A DNA stretch of 64,000 bases. Source: Undaria pinnatifida (lineage: Eukaryota > Sar > Phaeophyceae > Laminariales > Alariaceae). Shown piece by piece: positions 33,065 through 44,190 of the stretch. The notes beneath the pieces were generated by a model that saw only the letters and a list, made by a program, of their open reading frames with translations, searched no databases and was not told where the DNA came from. The stretch lies in assembly GCA_012845835.1 (NCBI GenBank), contig JABAKD010000023.1, positions 3,188,697 through 3,252,696 of the forward strand, in the 5' to 3' direction. The position numbers were made by a program, and so were the translations under genes. Numbering within the stretch: position 1 is the first letter of the stretch; each line of letters starts with the position of its first letter.

Positions 33065-33376
33065 ATGGCGAACGCGTGGATTCAAGACACTGGCTGTGTC
33101 GCAAGCACAATTGTGGCCATCGCAACATTAGCGGTCACTGTTGTGGGATATAGTAGAATGGACAAGACCGCTGTCGCCGCCACGCCGTCACCGTGCCAGT
33201 CTCCCTCCACCCTTTCAGTTGTAGTCGCCCCGCCCCCCGGCCATTCGACTACCCTCAACCCACATGCTCCCTTCCCTTCTTTCTCAAACGCGAGTTTTCA
33301 AAAACGCTGGATTAGTCGCAACTACCGTGCTGGCCGTTGCCTCGCTGGCTATAGCGATAGCAGAATATGCGAATAA
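33065..33376 (+). pseudogene. Duplicated N-terminal anchor module of the Pro/Thr-rich gene
   Basis: The frame starting MANAWIQDTGCVAS has a hydrophobic segment (STIVAIATLAVTVVGY) followed by a Pro/Ser-rich start. This mirrors the N-terminus of the next ORF (LVATTVLAVASLAIAIAEY followed by Pro/Ser). The DNA is similar too, so the module is a tandem duplicate. Past about 33290 this frame runs into the second module in the wrong phase and ends at 33376. It could be a broken upstream copy or an alternative first exon. A polypyrimidine tract ending TTTCAG at 33214-33219 would allow a splice, but no junction is proven. Confidence 0.5.
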
Positions 33377-34730
33377 CGGCGACGGTTCCATACTCCAGTT
33401 ACCCTCTCCTTCTCTCCCCTATTCACCTACCCTCACACCCACTTTCTCTCTGCCATCCCCTTCCCCTTCAATTCCATTACCAGATCCCACACCCTCCCAT
33501 TCGTCGTCCCCATCGAGGGACTACCCCGAAACCCATAACCCTTCCCCGTCTACTTCTCCGACACTAGTGTCCTCCACTTCTGCCACCACTTTATCCCCCA
33601 CACTTCGTGTGCCATCTCCAGGCTACACAAACATACCCGTCACAGAGCCGTCGACCACCCTACCCCAATCACCTGTCAAATTTCCCGGCAATACCCTCGC
33701 CCCTGGCGCATCTGTCGCCCCTGGCATGTTCATAGCCCCCGGCGAAACACTCGCACCTGCCTCAACTGCCGCCCCTGGCCCGACCCTCGCCCCCGGCGCA
33801 ATACTCGACCCTGGCGCAACTGTCGCCCCTGGCCTGACCCTCGCCCCCGGGGAAACACTCTTACAAACCGTCGACCCTTACCCGACCCTCTCCTCTTACG
33901 CGACCCTCCCACCCGGCGTAACACTCGCCCCTGGCGCAACCGTCGCCCCTGCCACGACCCCCGGCCCCCTTACGACACTCGGCCCTGTTACAACTCTCGA
34001 CCCTTCCACGACCGTCGCCCCTTCCACGACCGCAGCCCCTCTCGCGATAGCCAAACCTGCCGCGATACGCTTCCCTCCCTCACCGCCCACCACTGTTGCG
34101 ACCCCGACGATCCCCCCTGTCGCGATGGCCATCCCTGGCGCAACCATCGCCCCTGCCACGACCCTGGGCCCCCTTACGACACTCAGCCCTGTTACGACCT
34201 TCGACCCTCCCACCACCGTCGCCCCTTTCACGACCGGTGACCCTACCACGATCTCCGCCCCTGCCGCGATGGCCCGCGCTCCCTCACCGCCCATCGCTGC
34301 CGCGACCCTGACGCTCGCCCCTGCCGCGACCGTCGGGCCTGGCAGCGTGCCAACGACCCGGCCTTTGTCCGACGATCAGCCCACTTCATTCCCAGGAATC
34401 TCACCCATACCCCGCGAAACCGCGTTTCCCGTCGCTTCGCCAGTCCGTAGCATACCCGTCCCCAGCGGCACCATCGCACCTACCATTCATGGACGTCCAT
34501 TAACGAAATATCCAACATCCATCCCTTCCCCGGCCCCCACCTCTACGTCCAGTAGCAGACGCCCCGAAGAATCAGCGAGCGATGGTTCATTTGATGATGA
34601 TGGCGGTTTTGACTGGGTGGCGTTGGCGTTCCTACTTGTCTCAATATGTTTTTCCATGTTGTCGGTGATGCTCTGGCGCATGAAGGGTCAATCTACACAG
34701 AGAGATGAGCAGGAAGCCCACGAGGTTTAA
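33264..34730 (+). CDS. Pro/Thr/Ala-rich repetitive membrane-anchored surface protein (488 residues)
   Basis: The best host-gene candidate. The start is the first Met after an in-frame TAG at 33222-33224. Residues 16-34 are a hydrophobic N-terminal segment (signal anchor or uncleaved signal). Residues 45-140 are Pro/Ser-rich. Residues 141-235 are built from the 10-residue unit LAPGATVAPG and variants. Residues 225-256 and 293-324 are near-identical (ATVAPATTPGPLTTLGPVTT versus ATIAPATTLGPLTTLSPVTT), a duplication with a 204-bp period. Residues 435-450 are acidic. Residues 451-471 form a membrane segment (WVALAFLLVSICFSMLSVMLW) followed by a short charged tail. The composition suggests a heavily O-glycosylated, mucin- or extensin-like wall or surface protein. 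That role is inferred from composition only. The antisense Val/Gly-rich frame at 33896-34294 is a shadow. Confidence 0.7.
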   Translation: MLPSLLSQTRVFKNAGLVATTVLAVASLAIAIAEYANNGDGSILQLPSPSLPYSPTLTPTFSLPSPSPSIPLPDPTPSHSSSPSRDYPETHNPSPSTSPTLVSSTSATTLSPTLRVPSPGYTNIPVTEPSTTLPQSPVKFPGNTLAPGASVAPGMFIAPGETLAPASTAAPGPTLAPGAILDPGATVAPGLTLAPGETLLQTVDPYPTLSSYATLPPGVTLAPGATVAPATTPGPLTTLGPVTTLDPSTTVAPSTTAAPLAIAKPAAIRFPPSPPTTVATPTIPPVAMAIPGATIAPATTLGPLTTLSPVTTFDPPTTVAPFTTGDPTTISAPAAMARAPSPPIAAATLTLAPAATVGPGSVPTTRPLSDDQPTSFPGISPIPRETAFPVASPVRSIPVPSGTIAPTIHGRPLTKYPTSIPSPAPTSTSSSRRPEESASDGSFDDDGGFDWVALAFLLVSICFSMLSVMLWRMKGQSTQRDEQEAHEV

Positions 34731-37495
34731 ACGGTTTGTCGTATTAAGAGCCTACTGTGTTTTTAACGGTCGCCGTGTGGAGTTTAATGTTGTTCATATC
34801 TTGACGTAGTGGAGAGGACGTGCTGGTTTGGGTTCTGATGATAACGCGTCTCTGGTGGTGGTTTCATCATAGAAGAGAAGCATTTTTCGCGAATATTCTG
34901 TGCTACGGATAGCGTTGTGCGTTGGAGGTCTACAATTTTGCAGCGACAGAGATCATCGGGTAAACAATAACACTAAATATTTCAAACATATTTTCGTTCT
35001 CTCAACAGCACTGGGTGAGTACCTAGCCCACGGAATTTTGTGCCGGGCTCGTCTTGCAGTAGGCCATATAATCAATAGTAGCATGAGGAATAAAAAACCT
35101 CAAGTGAAGACGCAGAGACTACAGGCGCTACGCCCCCCCCCGCTAATTGTCGAATAATCGTCGGGAGAATGGCCGTTTGATCACCGTTAACAGTTTAAGT
35201 TCGAAGTACGTTATGCATCCGACGTTATGGAGAGTCCATGGTCGCCGCCAATCGTCCGCGAGAATTGTTACAGGCGTTGACATCATGGACTAGAAATTAT
35301 GCAGTGCGAATCAATATTTTGTGTACATGGGAAATATTTGTCTTTGTGCGGTTAGGTGTTAGGGGTCGTAGTAGCTGAAACCATGGCCGTTCGTTCAACC
35401 ATGTCTGATGTGACAATGTCATAGCTGTCGGGAAGAGTTCACCCATCAGGATACCTGTAGACATTCCAACTGGCGTGCGTTGATGGGAGGCGTAGACCTG
35501 CCCGACCCAATCGGATACATTTGCTGCCGTCCTACGTGGACGGGTCTGCGTCGTGAAATATGATGTGTAAAGGCATATGAGAATGGTTGCCGTAGACTCC
35601 GCGTAACGTTACGTTTGGATAGGCAAAACAAAAAGTTGCATTGAACGATCTGTTCACACCACCCGTAAGTGGATTTCGTACAACATCAGCCGATGCATTT
35701 CATGACCAGGTGCTTCTTCATATTGGAATTTCTCTATACAGCAGTGCAGCAGCACGTTCGTATAATATTTTACGAGTACTCGGAGTACATAATCATCCGA
35801 ACACGTATAGCTGCTCAATCTCGTATGTGGGCACATACAATCCACCTACGCGTGCCCTGGCCTGTTTACGCTAGGCAGTAGATACATGAAGGTGCACGTA
35901 ACAACACGTACAACAGGTTTGCGGACGGATCATCCATATCGACGCCACACCGAGTTTCCATGTTAAGGCAATGGTTAGCGACGTCCATCCCCTCAAACCA
36001 AGGACCCCGAGCACCCAGTTCAAATATGTGCAACATGGTTAACACCGTGTATGTGAGGGAAGCACAGGAAAACGAGTACGGCAAGAGGATGACGTCTGGG
36101 CGTTTGATTGCAGTGTTTCGGGGTTACCCTCGCGCTTGAACCCTCGCTTCTTTGTTGTAAAAAAGATGTCGTACGTTTGTAATTTTTCGATAGATATTCC
36201 CAATGGAGAGGTACGCTACGCTGCGTCAAAGAAATCGGGTTGAGTAGTTTGTCTGTGCGGTACGGTCACTCGTACGAGTGGCACAAGCCTGTTAGTAACC
36301 TGCCTTGGTGCATGGCTCTTTAAGCGCGCAGCCGACGCAGCATTGAGTGTGCCTACAGCATTTGCATCAATAACGCCGTCCGGTTGGGCGCCTATTCCGC
36401 TACCTGTTGGTGTGTTGATGATTGTATTTCAGCGTTAAGATTTGTTTGCACTTAAATATAACGACGTATTTCGACCGTTCGGTAAGCATAATGCATCAGA
36501 ACCTACGGTAGCAGTGATATCATGATTATTGGTCAGATGGCGCCCACACGCGTGTTAGTACGTGCGCCTTAGCTGCCTTAACACGGTGTGCGTTTGGTTG
36601 CTCGCCTTTTCAGCCGCCTGCTGTTGCTCTGATGGCAAAAGTGTATTAGACGGCCACGCCGAAATGGGTCCGCTTAACGAAAAGAATTCAGCATCCAGCA
36701 AGCGCACGAGGGCAGAAGAACACAACAAATGCACAAAATAGTACGAACGGCCGCCACATGAGCAACCATGAGTCTAGTGTGCCCGAATTCACCTCGACCC
36801 TCGCAGAAGTTCAAATGCAGCCCCCGAATGTGTCTTCAACGAAATCGCCTGTTTCGAAACCTGCTCTCGGCCGTATCTACGAAAACTTGGTGCCCCTCGA
36901 CACTCTCACGTCGTTCTGCAAGCTACCTGAGTTATAGATTTTAAATCGTAACTTAGGTTGTGGGGCGAAGAAAATCGAGCGAATAATAATTGGGTTGAAT
37001 GTAGGGTGATGGCCCAGTTTGCGAGGGAAAAAAACATAGTAGAATCCCACATCAACAATTGAACAATCGACCAGGCAGCCAGGACACCAACACATCGAGG
37101 CACACATCATCTTTCACGAGTCTTCCCGGACAAACTCAAGTACTTTCCCGAAAACGCTGCCAGGTTCCTGGTGGACGCTCTGCGTGATTGCCCACGACAG
37201 ACAGGCTGACGCGTCATCAAGAGTGCTCGAAGCGCGCAAATTTATCTCTTTGCTACGAACACGTGACAGCCAGCAAACAAGTGCCAAAATCAGTAGGCTC
37301 GTCTCACGTTCTTTGGAGACCGACGAGCTGTGGCCCACCCACAAAAGAAACGCCCCACACGTGCTCCACCCACGTCAACGCCACACGTGCGGACGACTCT
37401 CCCGGCCACACCCCTGGCCCGCACCAAAGCCAGTTTGCAGCCCACCAACATCAGCAGTAGTAGTGTGGCCTTTCGGCGTTTTTGAATAGTTTGAG
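34731..37495. other. No recognisable gene
   Basis: Only short frames (under about 85 codons) and no repeat family that I can match. A C run at 35131-35139 is the only simple sequence. Confidence 0.45.
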
Positions 37496-38409
37496 CAGTC
37501 CGCTCCATAGTCTAATCAAAAAGCCACACCGGTACATGAAAACCCGCGAACAGTTTGAATTTCAAATCTCGGAGATCGGCTAGACAGGAGGAAAACACCA
37601 CGCAAGGCAGAGCAGACACACGGTGCGTCCTTTTTTAGAGAAACAGGGTCGCCCCGAGTACGATCAAATCATATTGTGAGTCGCCTTTACGTGGCACGTC
37701 TTGCGCATTAGAGTGCACATCGTCTACATCAGATTGATCTGTGTGTCATCTTTGTCGGGAAAGACGTAGCAGTCTACGTCCTCGGTTGTATGTCTGAAAC
37801 GTTTTCGCAATTATCGCCGTGCGCGAAGAGCTGCGGCATACTGCTTTCGTCGCCCAGTGTGGTACATACGCCCGCGTTTGACTTCGCAGACGCGCCTCCT
37901 TGCAAGAGCTAAAGCCACTTGTCGGTGCTGGATAGAGTGGCGCCACCGGGCAAGCAGAGGACCCCCCAGGAAAGATCGGAGCACATGGCGAAAGCAAAGA
38001 GGTCTTGAAAGGAGGCGCGTCTGCGACGTGAAACGAGGGCGCATGTACCACACTGGGCGACGAAAGCAGTATGCTTCAGCTCTTCGAGCACGGTGATAAT
38101 TGCGAAAACATTTCAGCTATACAACCGAGGGCGCAGACTGCTGCATATTTCTCGACAAAGATGACACACAGATCAATCTGATGTAGACGATGTTCACTCT
38201 AATGTGCAAGACGTGCCACGTATGGGCGACTCAGACTCCGATTCGATCGTAATTGGGGTGAGCCTTTTTCTTTAAAATAGGACGCACAGTGTCTCTGGTC
38301 TGCCTTGCTTGGTGTCGTCCTCCTGTCTTCCGATCTCCATTCGTTTAAAATTCAACTGTTCACGGGTTTTTTATGTACAGATGTGGCCTTTTGATTTTTG
38401 AGCGGACTG
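37496..38409. repeat. Large imperfect inverted repeat (foldback element)
   Basis: The left arm 37496-37901 is the reverse complement of the right arm 38009-38409 at roughly 80-85% by eye, with about 107 bp between. The outermost bases are CAGTCCGCTC and GAGCGGACTG. The inner ends are GCGCCTCCTT and AAGGAGGCGC. Long matched blocks include CATACTGCTTTCGTCGCCCA (37838-37857) with TGGGCGACGAAAGCAGTATG (38054-38073). Similar peptides read on both strands near 37750-38100 result from the symmetry. No target duplication is obvious. A foldback or long-TIR transposon is the likely origin. Confidence 0.85.
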
Positions 38410-41400
38410 GTGTGCTGAACTTGCTAGACTGGTGGATGGGCAAGAATTGCGTTTTAGCGTAGCCCTTAGCTTAGCAGACGAGCGTGATATAACGGGGCTC
38501 TGTGTTGACCAAATCTCGGAAGAAACGTTTCGTGCATTGTAGACTCAGCCACCGTAGATCAAGCCCATGATACACAGTTCATGGTCATATTTCTGTTACG
38601 AGTCCATATTTCACGACGCACCCGACACAATACTCCTTAAGCCTTCCTCATGGTGACCGCGGCCACGTGCTATGCCGCGGCCACGTGCTATGGTCAACAC
38701 TTCAACCACCGACGACTGCTCAACAGGGAGATTAGCTAGATACAATTGAAAGCTCTGACCGCCGAAAGTTCTCCGCATCTTCATGACCGCCAAAAAAAAA
38801 TCATGTACCCGGATTCAGACTGTCTGCCGCTCTTGCGCACAACCTATTGACTGATTCTAAAGTAGTCCCACCCAGATGCAGTAGTTTAATTGACATATCA
38901 TCGCTGATAGACATCGAATATATATAAAACATGTTCTCTTTGCTTAAAACGACCATCGAACAATGACGTCGGGGTGGCAAGGGGCACATTTTTTCGGGAG
39001 ACATGGCTGGGAGCTGCTTCGAAACCGACATTTTTGCTGTAGACAACGGTTGGGGGACTACCGTAAAACAACTATTCTCCAACACTCTTGCAATTGATAT
39101 CCATGCTACATAAGAGCGTTCGCTTGCTAAGCTGCGCACTTCGTCTACTCGCTATATCGACGAGTTTGCACCAAAGAGCGAATGCTGGCACCTGACGAGT
39201 GTTTCTGTCCAGGGCAATATACGTAAACATGTTTGACCCCTGCATGGAGGAAATGAGGCAAACCTACTTTTGGAAAGACCGAAGGGATTATCCAATTACC
39301 TTGGTATACACTAACGTCTTCGTGCTTGATACGTTCGCCAACAGCCAATGTAAACAAAACTTATTGCACACAGTGTTCTTTCTCCACGACGAGTAACCCC
39401 TCTTGTTACTTCGTCTATTTTCTCCGCACGTTAAGCTGTGAAGCGGTTTGATACTTCATACGAAAGGAGGATTATTGCCTGGCCACGTAGGATAACACTC
39501 AGATAGCCCTTTTTTGCTGTCGGTGTGCGATCAATGAACTTTTGCAGCTAAAACGAAAGATATAAAAAACTGGAAAATCAAAGGTTTATGGATTTGACAG
39601 GATGAATGACGGGCCATAAGCACCAAATGCAATAAACAGTTCGCGCGTAAACTTCGGAACCGGGGCTGACCTAACTATAAGCACACCAGATGGTACCAGA
39701 TACAGATACATATACAGATATACAGATATACGGGGTTCGTGCGTGAACGCCTACGAGACCATTTCCGTAAGACAAACTTCTAGAAGGATAGTGCCGGTTT
39801 TTACCTATCATGCTTTGTTCGCCAACGCAACACATACTGCCCAAGTGGTGTATTAGCAATGGACGTAAGCTACTTTTGTAACAAAGAAATATGAAATACC
39901 GGTACAAATCGCAAATACATATCATGACAAGCAGTACTCAACTACTTCCTTGGTTGAACACGAAACACAACAATCAACATTTTATATTTCGTTTCTGTTT
40001 TCCGCGTACGTAGGAATCAAACGTATTGTGATACTACGAACCAATCTCCCCGTCAAGTTCGTGCAACACCAGGCAATGTAGATATCTATCTGCCGATTCA
40101 GATGCTGATGGCGTAGCGACACCAGAAATGATGATCACGCAGTTGCAAACGACAGCGATGTCCAGCAACGCCAAAAACAGTTTTACGAGCTAAGCAATAA
40201 TGTCGGTGCGGAATAGCCAGCAGCCGTTTTCTCCCTGTGTTTTTGATCACCAAGATGCGATGATCAAGCCGCGAAATATTGTTCGACTTTATCGGGTCGA
40301 TTTTGTGACGGCAACTCCGAACGGGTAGTCCAATCGAACATTATGTAGCTGTTCCGAGCGTTGCGTTTCACTATCCCACATCCCGGTGTTTTGCAGCGAT
40401 GGCATGAAACGTTTCCAGGTCATTCCATGCTGACACTATCCGTGCTAATCTAAATGCCCGGCAGTCGTCACCGATATATTTCAGATATTTTCAGCCATCG
40501 TTTCAGTACTACACTGATTACCAGACCAACGAGGCGCGATAGCTCCATCGGTTCAAGCCGATGGTGATGGCGATCCCCGGTGATGGAGATGTCGCCCCAA
40601 TGATTTGTGGCCGGTAACCAGCCGTCGCTCTGGTACACACCCTGTTTTCCGTACTATTGTTCGTACCCTGGGTCTGTCCGGCGCGGCCTTCAATCTTGAC
40701 GAAGCATTCCCTAGGGTTCTTGGTGTTGTGAATCACGTTACTGTCTCCCGTTACGGAATTTCTGGTACAAGGGTATCTATCACAACGTACCGTGCGGCAT
40801 GCGTTGGGTAGAGTATCGCACGTAGTGTGTCAATTGTCTGGAGCTCGTAACACGTCTCAGTGGAAGGGACAGGATGTAGCAGCAGCAGATCGAGGATGAC
40901 GACGACGTCCGTAGTGAGTATGAGGACAAGATCATAACCCATATTCCTGATGCATCACGGGTAAGCGCGCCAAGACCCTTATCCCCTAGTTTGTGCCATT
41001 GTTTTACGATGAATTTTAATGGCCGAGAACATATGCGCAAATCCTGATACGGGTCGAGGAATCAAAATCCGTTAAGGGAATGTGCCAACGAGGAATTGTG
41101 GTTGAGGTGGTGTTCCGGAGGGTTGGTAGCAGCCACCGGTAAGCGTGCATGTGAGCTGCGATCTGAAGAGGGATCAGAAGATCTAGGAAAGCACTCTCTG
41201 ATTGAAGACCAAGAATCCATACGTCGTTTGCCATTTGGGTTGCAACCACCGGTGACCATGCTCGGTACGACATGCGGATCAAGGCCAAGTTCATTCCTCG
41301 CGACAATGTGACGACTGGTTGACACAATTTCTCGTGTAGTTTTGACGTCGAGGTCATGACGGCATGCTATATTTTGAGTGCTCTGACTACCGTCGACGAA

Positions 41401-42485
41401 CTATGCACCAAGGCTGCAAGAACAATATCCGTGTCCTTCTTGTTTTGGACACGTAACATGCTCCCGACAGCAACCAAAGAGCACGTAGATGCACACCTCC
41501 GTGCTGTTTGCCACGCGTAACCACTTGAAATACGTGTGCTCTTCTTTTGCTTAGCCCTTTGGGCTACGACCGAACAGACCGTAGGCTACAGGGTCAGCTT
41601 CTCGCAGAACAGGATACTTGAGCGCTTCCTTTACATCTAGATTGATGCTTATGCGTCCCATCCTACCTCAAAAACTCCAAAATTAGGGTTTCCAGCTGCT
41701 CTTGGTTGAGGGTTTGATCCGGGCGGAATGTGTTGCCGTCCTCTCTTCTCCCTGCCATGGCACATGTCTATGACTTTCAGAGTACGTTTCTTGTCGTTTG
41801 TTTCACATTTCCTATGGGTGGAACAAAGAGTCCAGCGATACCAAATACAGTACGTATGCATACAGCATCTTCGCCATCAGATGTAGCAGGCGTGCTTCGA
41901 TACGGAGGGGTCGTTTTTGAAAGAATCAGCTCTTGCTGACCGAGATCATCATCTGACGAACTACCTAACAATCGCCGGAATCTCGTTTGCGTTTATAACA
42001 ACATTCGTTGCATACCTCGACAATTCGTCGGTCTGCCGCGATATGGGATGCAAGGCGTCTCAAACGTTTGCTGCGACCCTAGCACAGCATGCGTCGGAAG
42101 TGTTTTTGAACCAAAGCGACGGTGCCCCATCATTCACTTCCTGAGAATTGGCGCCGGCCGTTTGGGGGCGGAGAGGGTCCGTATTGAAACGAAAACTGGT
42201 ATTGTACACGCACGCAGCATGCTGATCGATGTCGTGTGGCACACGAGGTCTTGCTACAGGAGTTGCGACTTGAACGGTATCCTCATTCTGCCTACCGTAT
42301 GAAGGGTGTTGGACATTATTGTGAAAGTCCGTGTACGAACACTAAGTTATTGATTGTAACATGTTCGGCTAGATCAGCAAGACAAGAACATATCCCACTG
42401 GTGCATGGCATCCAGAACGACGCATGCTACGATGGAGATGGCTGTTCGGAAAACATGAACGTAGTATGATCGCTGTTTTTATATA
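38410..42485. other. No recognised gene; one short hydrophobic frame
   Basis: A 17-bp block CGCGGCCACGTGCTATG is duplicated in tandem at 38657-38693. A short (ATACAG)n-like run lies at 39700-39735. The plus frame 41917-42144 (75 codons) has a hydrophobic segment (YLTIAGISFAFITTFVAY) in a setting reminiscent of the anchors at 33.1-33.4 kb, but it is too short to call. No other gene is recognised. Confidence 0.4.
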
Positions 42486-42488
42486 TTC

Positions 42489-42705
42489 TTTTTTTCTTCT
42501 TCCTCCCCGGCGGATGAGGAACAATGAACTTATAGTCACCACACATCAACGTATTTTCATACGCGTCGTGTGTGTCGATTTAACTCAGTTGCTTTTGCAG
42601 CCCAACGCTAGCTGGCACACCCTTTGTATCCCGTCGTAGGGATAGCGTGAGCTGTCCCTATCAGTAGTGCTCGCTACAACCACGGCAGCACAAGCCGAGG
42701 TTGAA
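42489..42705 (-). repeat. SINE-like repeat, copy S4
   Basis: Minus-sense. The T-rich start is at 42489-42500, then CCTCCCCGGCGGATGAGGA, GTATTTTCATACGCGTCGTG, GATTTAACTCAGTTGC, CAGCCCAACGCTAGCTGGC and GTGAGCTGTCCCTATCAGTAG. It is alignable with copy S3 over nearly its full length and ends near 42705. Confidence 0.75.
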
Positions 42706-44111
42706 TGCTCGCATTGCGTACAAGCACGGTTACACCAATGATCGCGGAAGATAACAGGTAGCCGTACAACATATCGTACCACCACCGAACAAAACACACC
42801 AGAGCCAGTACCTGAATTTCAGAAGCCCCCCATTGAACGGCGCTGGTCGTACCGTTCTGCCACAGACCCTCGCACAAACACACGAGTGAGCTGTGCCTTT
42901 CGTTGACAGGCTTGCTCCTTTCACATACATACGGGCAGTATCATTCTTCAAAGCCCAGGTCGTATCGTTACTATCATCGATTGCCTCGCGTGAGGCAACC
43001 TTCCACTCCAAAACAATAAAACGCGCTTATCAAGAACGCTTCCCCAATCTATACGAAACCCCAATAGCCGTAGAGCAGTGTCTGAAACCGTAGTACCACG
43101 AATAACCTCCCCACATGGTGCATGCCACGATAGGTAGGTCTAAAAAACCTCACGCCAGATGGCAACACAAACCCGCACACACACGCTAAATCCCACGCGA
43201 AACGCTATTATTGCTGGGTTAAAAACGCAATTCCCAAGTCCACCATTAATAGTCTAATGGCCAAGGTGAAACGGCCACACAAGAACGAAAATTGTTTCAA
43301 GAAAATGCCACTCTTAGGTCGTTCCTAACTAAAGCTTGTGCAGTGAAAGGTCATTACAACCGATGACCTCTTGCACTGTGTAGCTTATCAACACAAGACA
43401 AAGCATACGTTAATGCATCAAGAAAATAATTTCCCAGAGGTAAAACGGCAATACCAATAGACTATCAAAACGTCTCCGTCTCAAGTTCAGTGAAGATTTC
43501 CCACATAAAAGATGACCTTAACTACACCAGAAATGCCATAGGTAATGGAGCAGTCCCAATATAAGAAATTCTCAATATCGACTGCAGTACCAGCTATATA
43601 TCTCTCATCTAATATGTGACAGTAACTACGGGAAGGTAAAACTCCAACAAGCGATAGACTGATCTGTTGGGAAAACCTTCAAATAACGTCGTTATCACCG
43701 TCTTAATACCAAATCACATCGCCGAATAGCACCGTCCCAGTCTGCTTTGTACTCTGTAGGAAAGAGCAAACAACGGCACGTCTCCCCTGAAAAATGACAC
43801 CGCGACCCCAACTAAAGAATCCCCCCTGCTTTACACTCGCCAAGAGCGAATGCAAACGAGAACGAAAATTCCGTACGCAATGATTTGGTGAGATAATCAG
43901 CATGTTGCTATGGTGACGCACCTGGAAGAAACTAAAACTCCCCGTTCGTTGGCCACTCCCCAAAATCACTCCACATTGAGCACCGCCGCTCTTATCCTTC
44001 TAAAACGCAATGCCGCTACCGTATCAACGCAAACAGAAAGAAAAAAATATAATAACGGTGGTTCAAATCATTCCTCGGCACACCGGAAATAGCACTATTC
44101 GCCAACCAATG
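42706..44111. other. No recognisable feature
   Basis: Low-complexity-free sequence with only short frames. No match to the repeat families in this window. Confidence 0.4.
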
Positions 44112-44190
44112 ATAGACCTTTTTTTTTTTTCTTTATCTTCCGGCGGATGGGAAAAATAAATATTCAGCTCACCACACTTCCACTACACCG
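44112..44190 (-). repeat. SINE-like repeat, copy S5 (3' end only)
   Basis: A T run at 44119-44130, then CTTCCGGCGGATGGGAAAAA and CAGCTCACCACACTTCCAC, match the poly(A)-proximal ~70 bp of the family in minus sense. The rest is absent. This is ordinary 5' truncation of a retroposon. Confidence 0.6.

Noticed and set aside
33896-34294. 132-codon Val/Gly-rich minus frame opposite the Pro/Thr-rich gene
   Set aside because: It is the antisense reading of the GC-rich coding repeats. The plus frame has the start, membrane segments and stop context.
37746-38096. A pair of similar Arg-rich proteins on opposite strands
   Set aside because: The similarity is forced by the large inverted repeat at 37496-38409. 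Neither has a motif.
40540-40625. Second tRNA candidate with a T-arm-like hairpin (ATCGGTTCAAGCCGAT)
   Set aside because: The hairpin is good, but no matching acceptor strand or A box lies at tRNA distance on either side.
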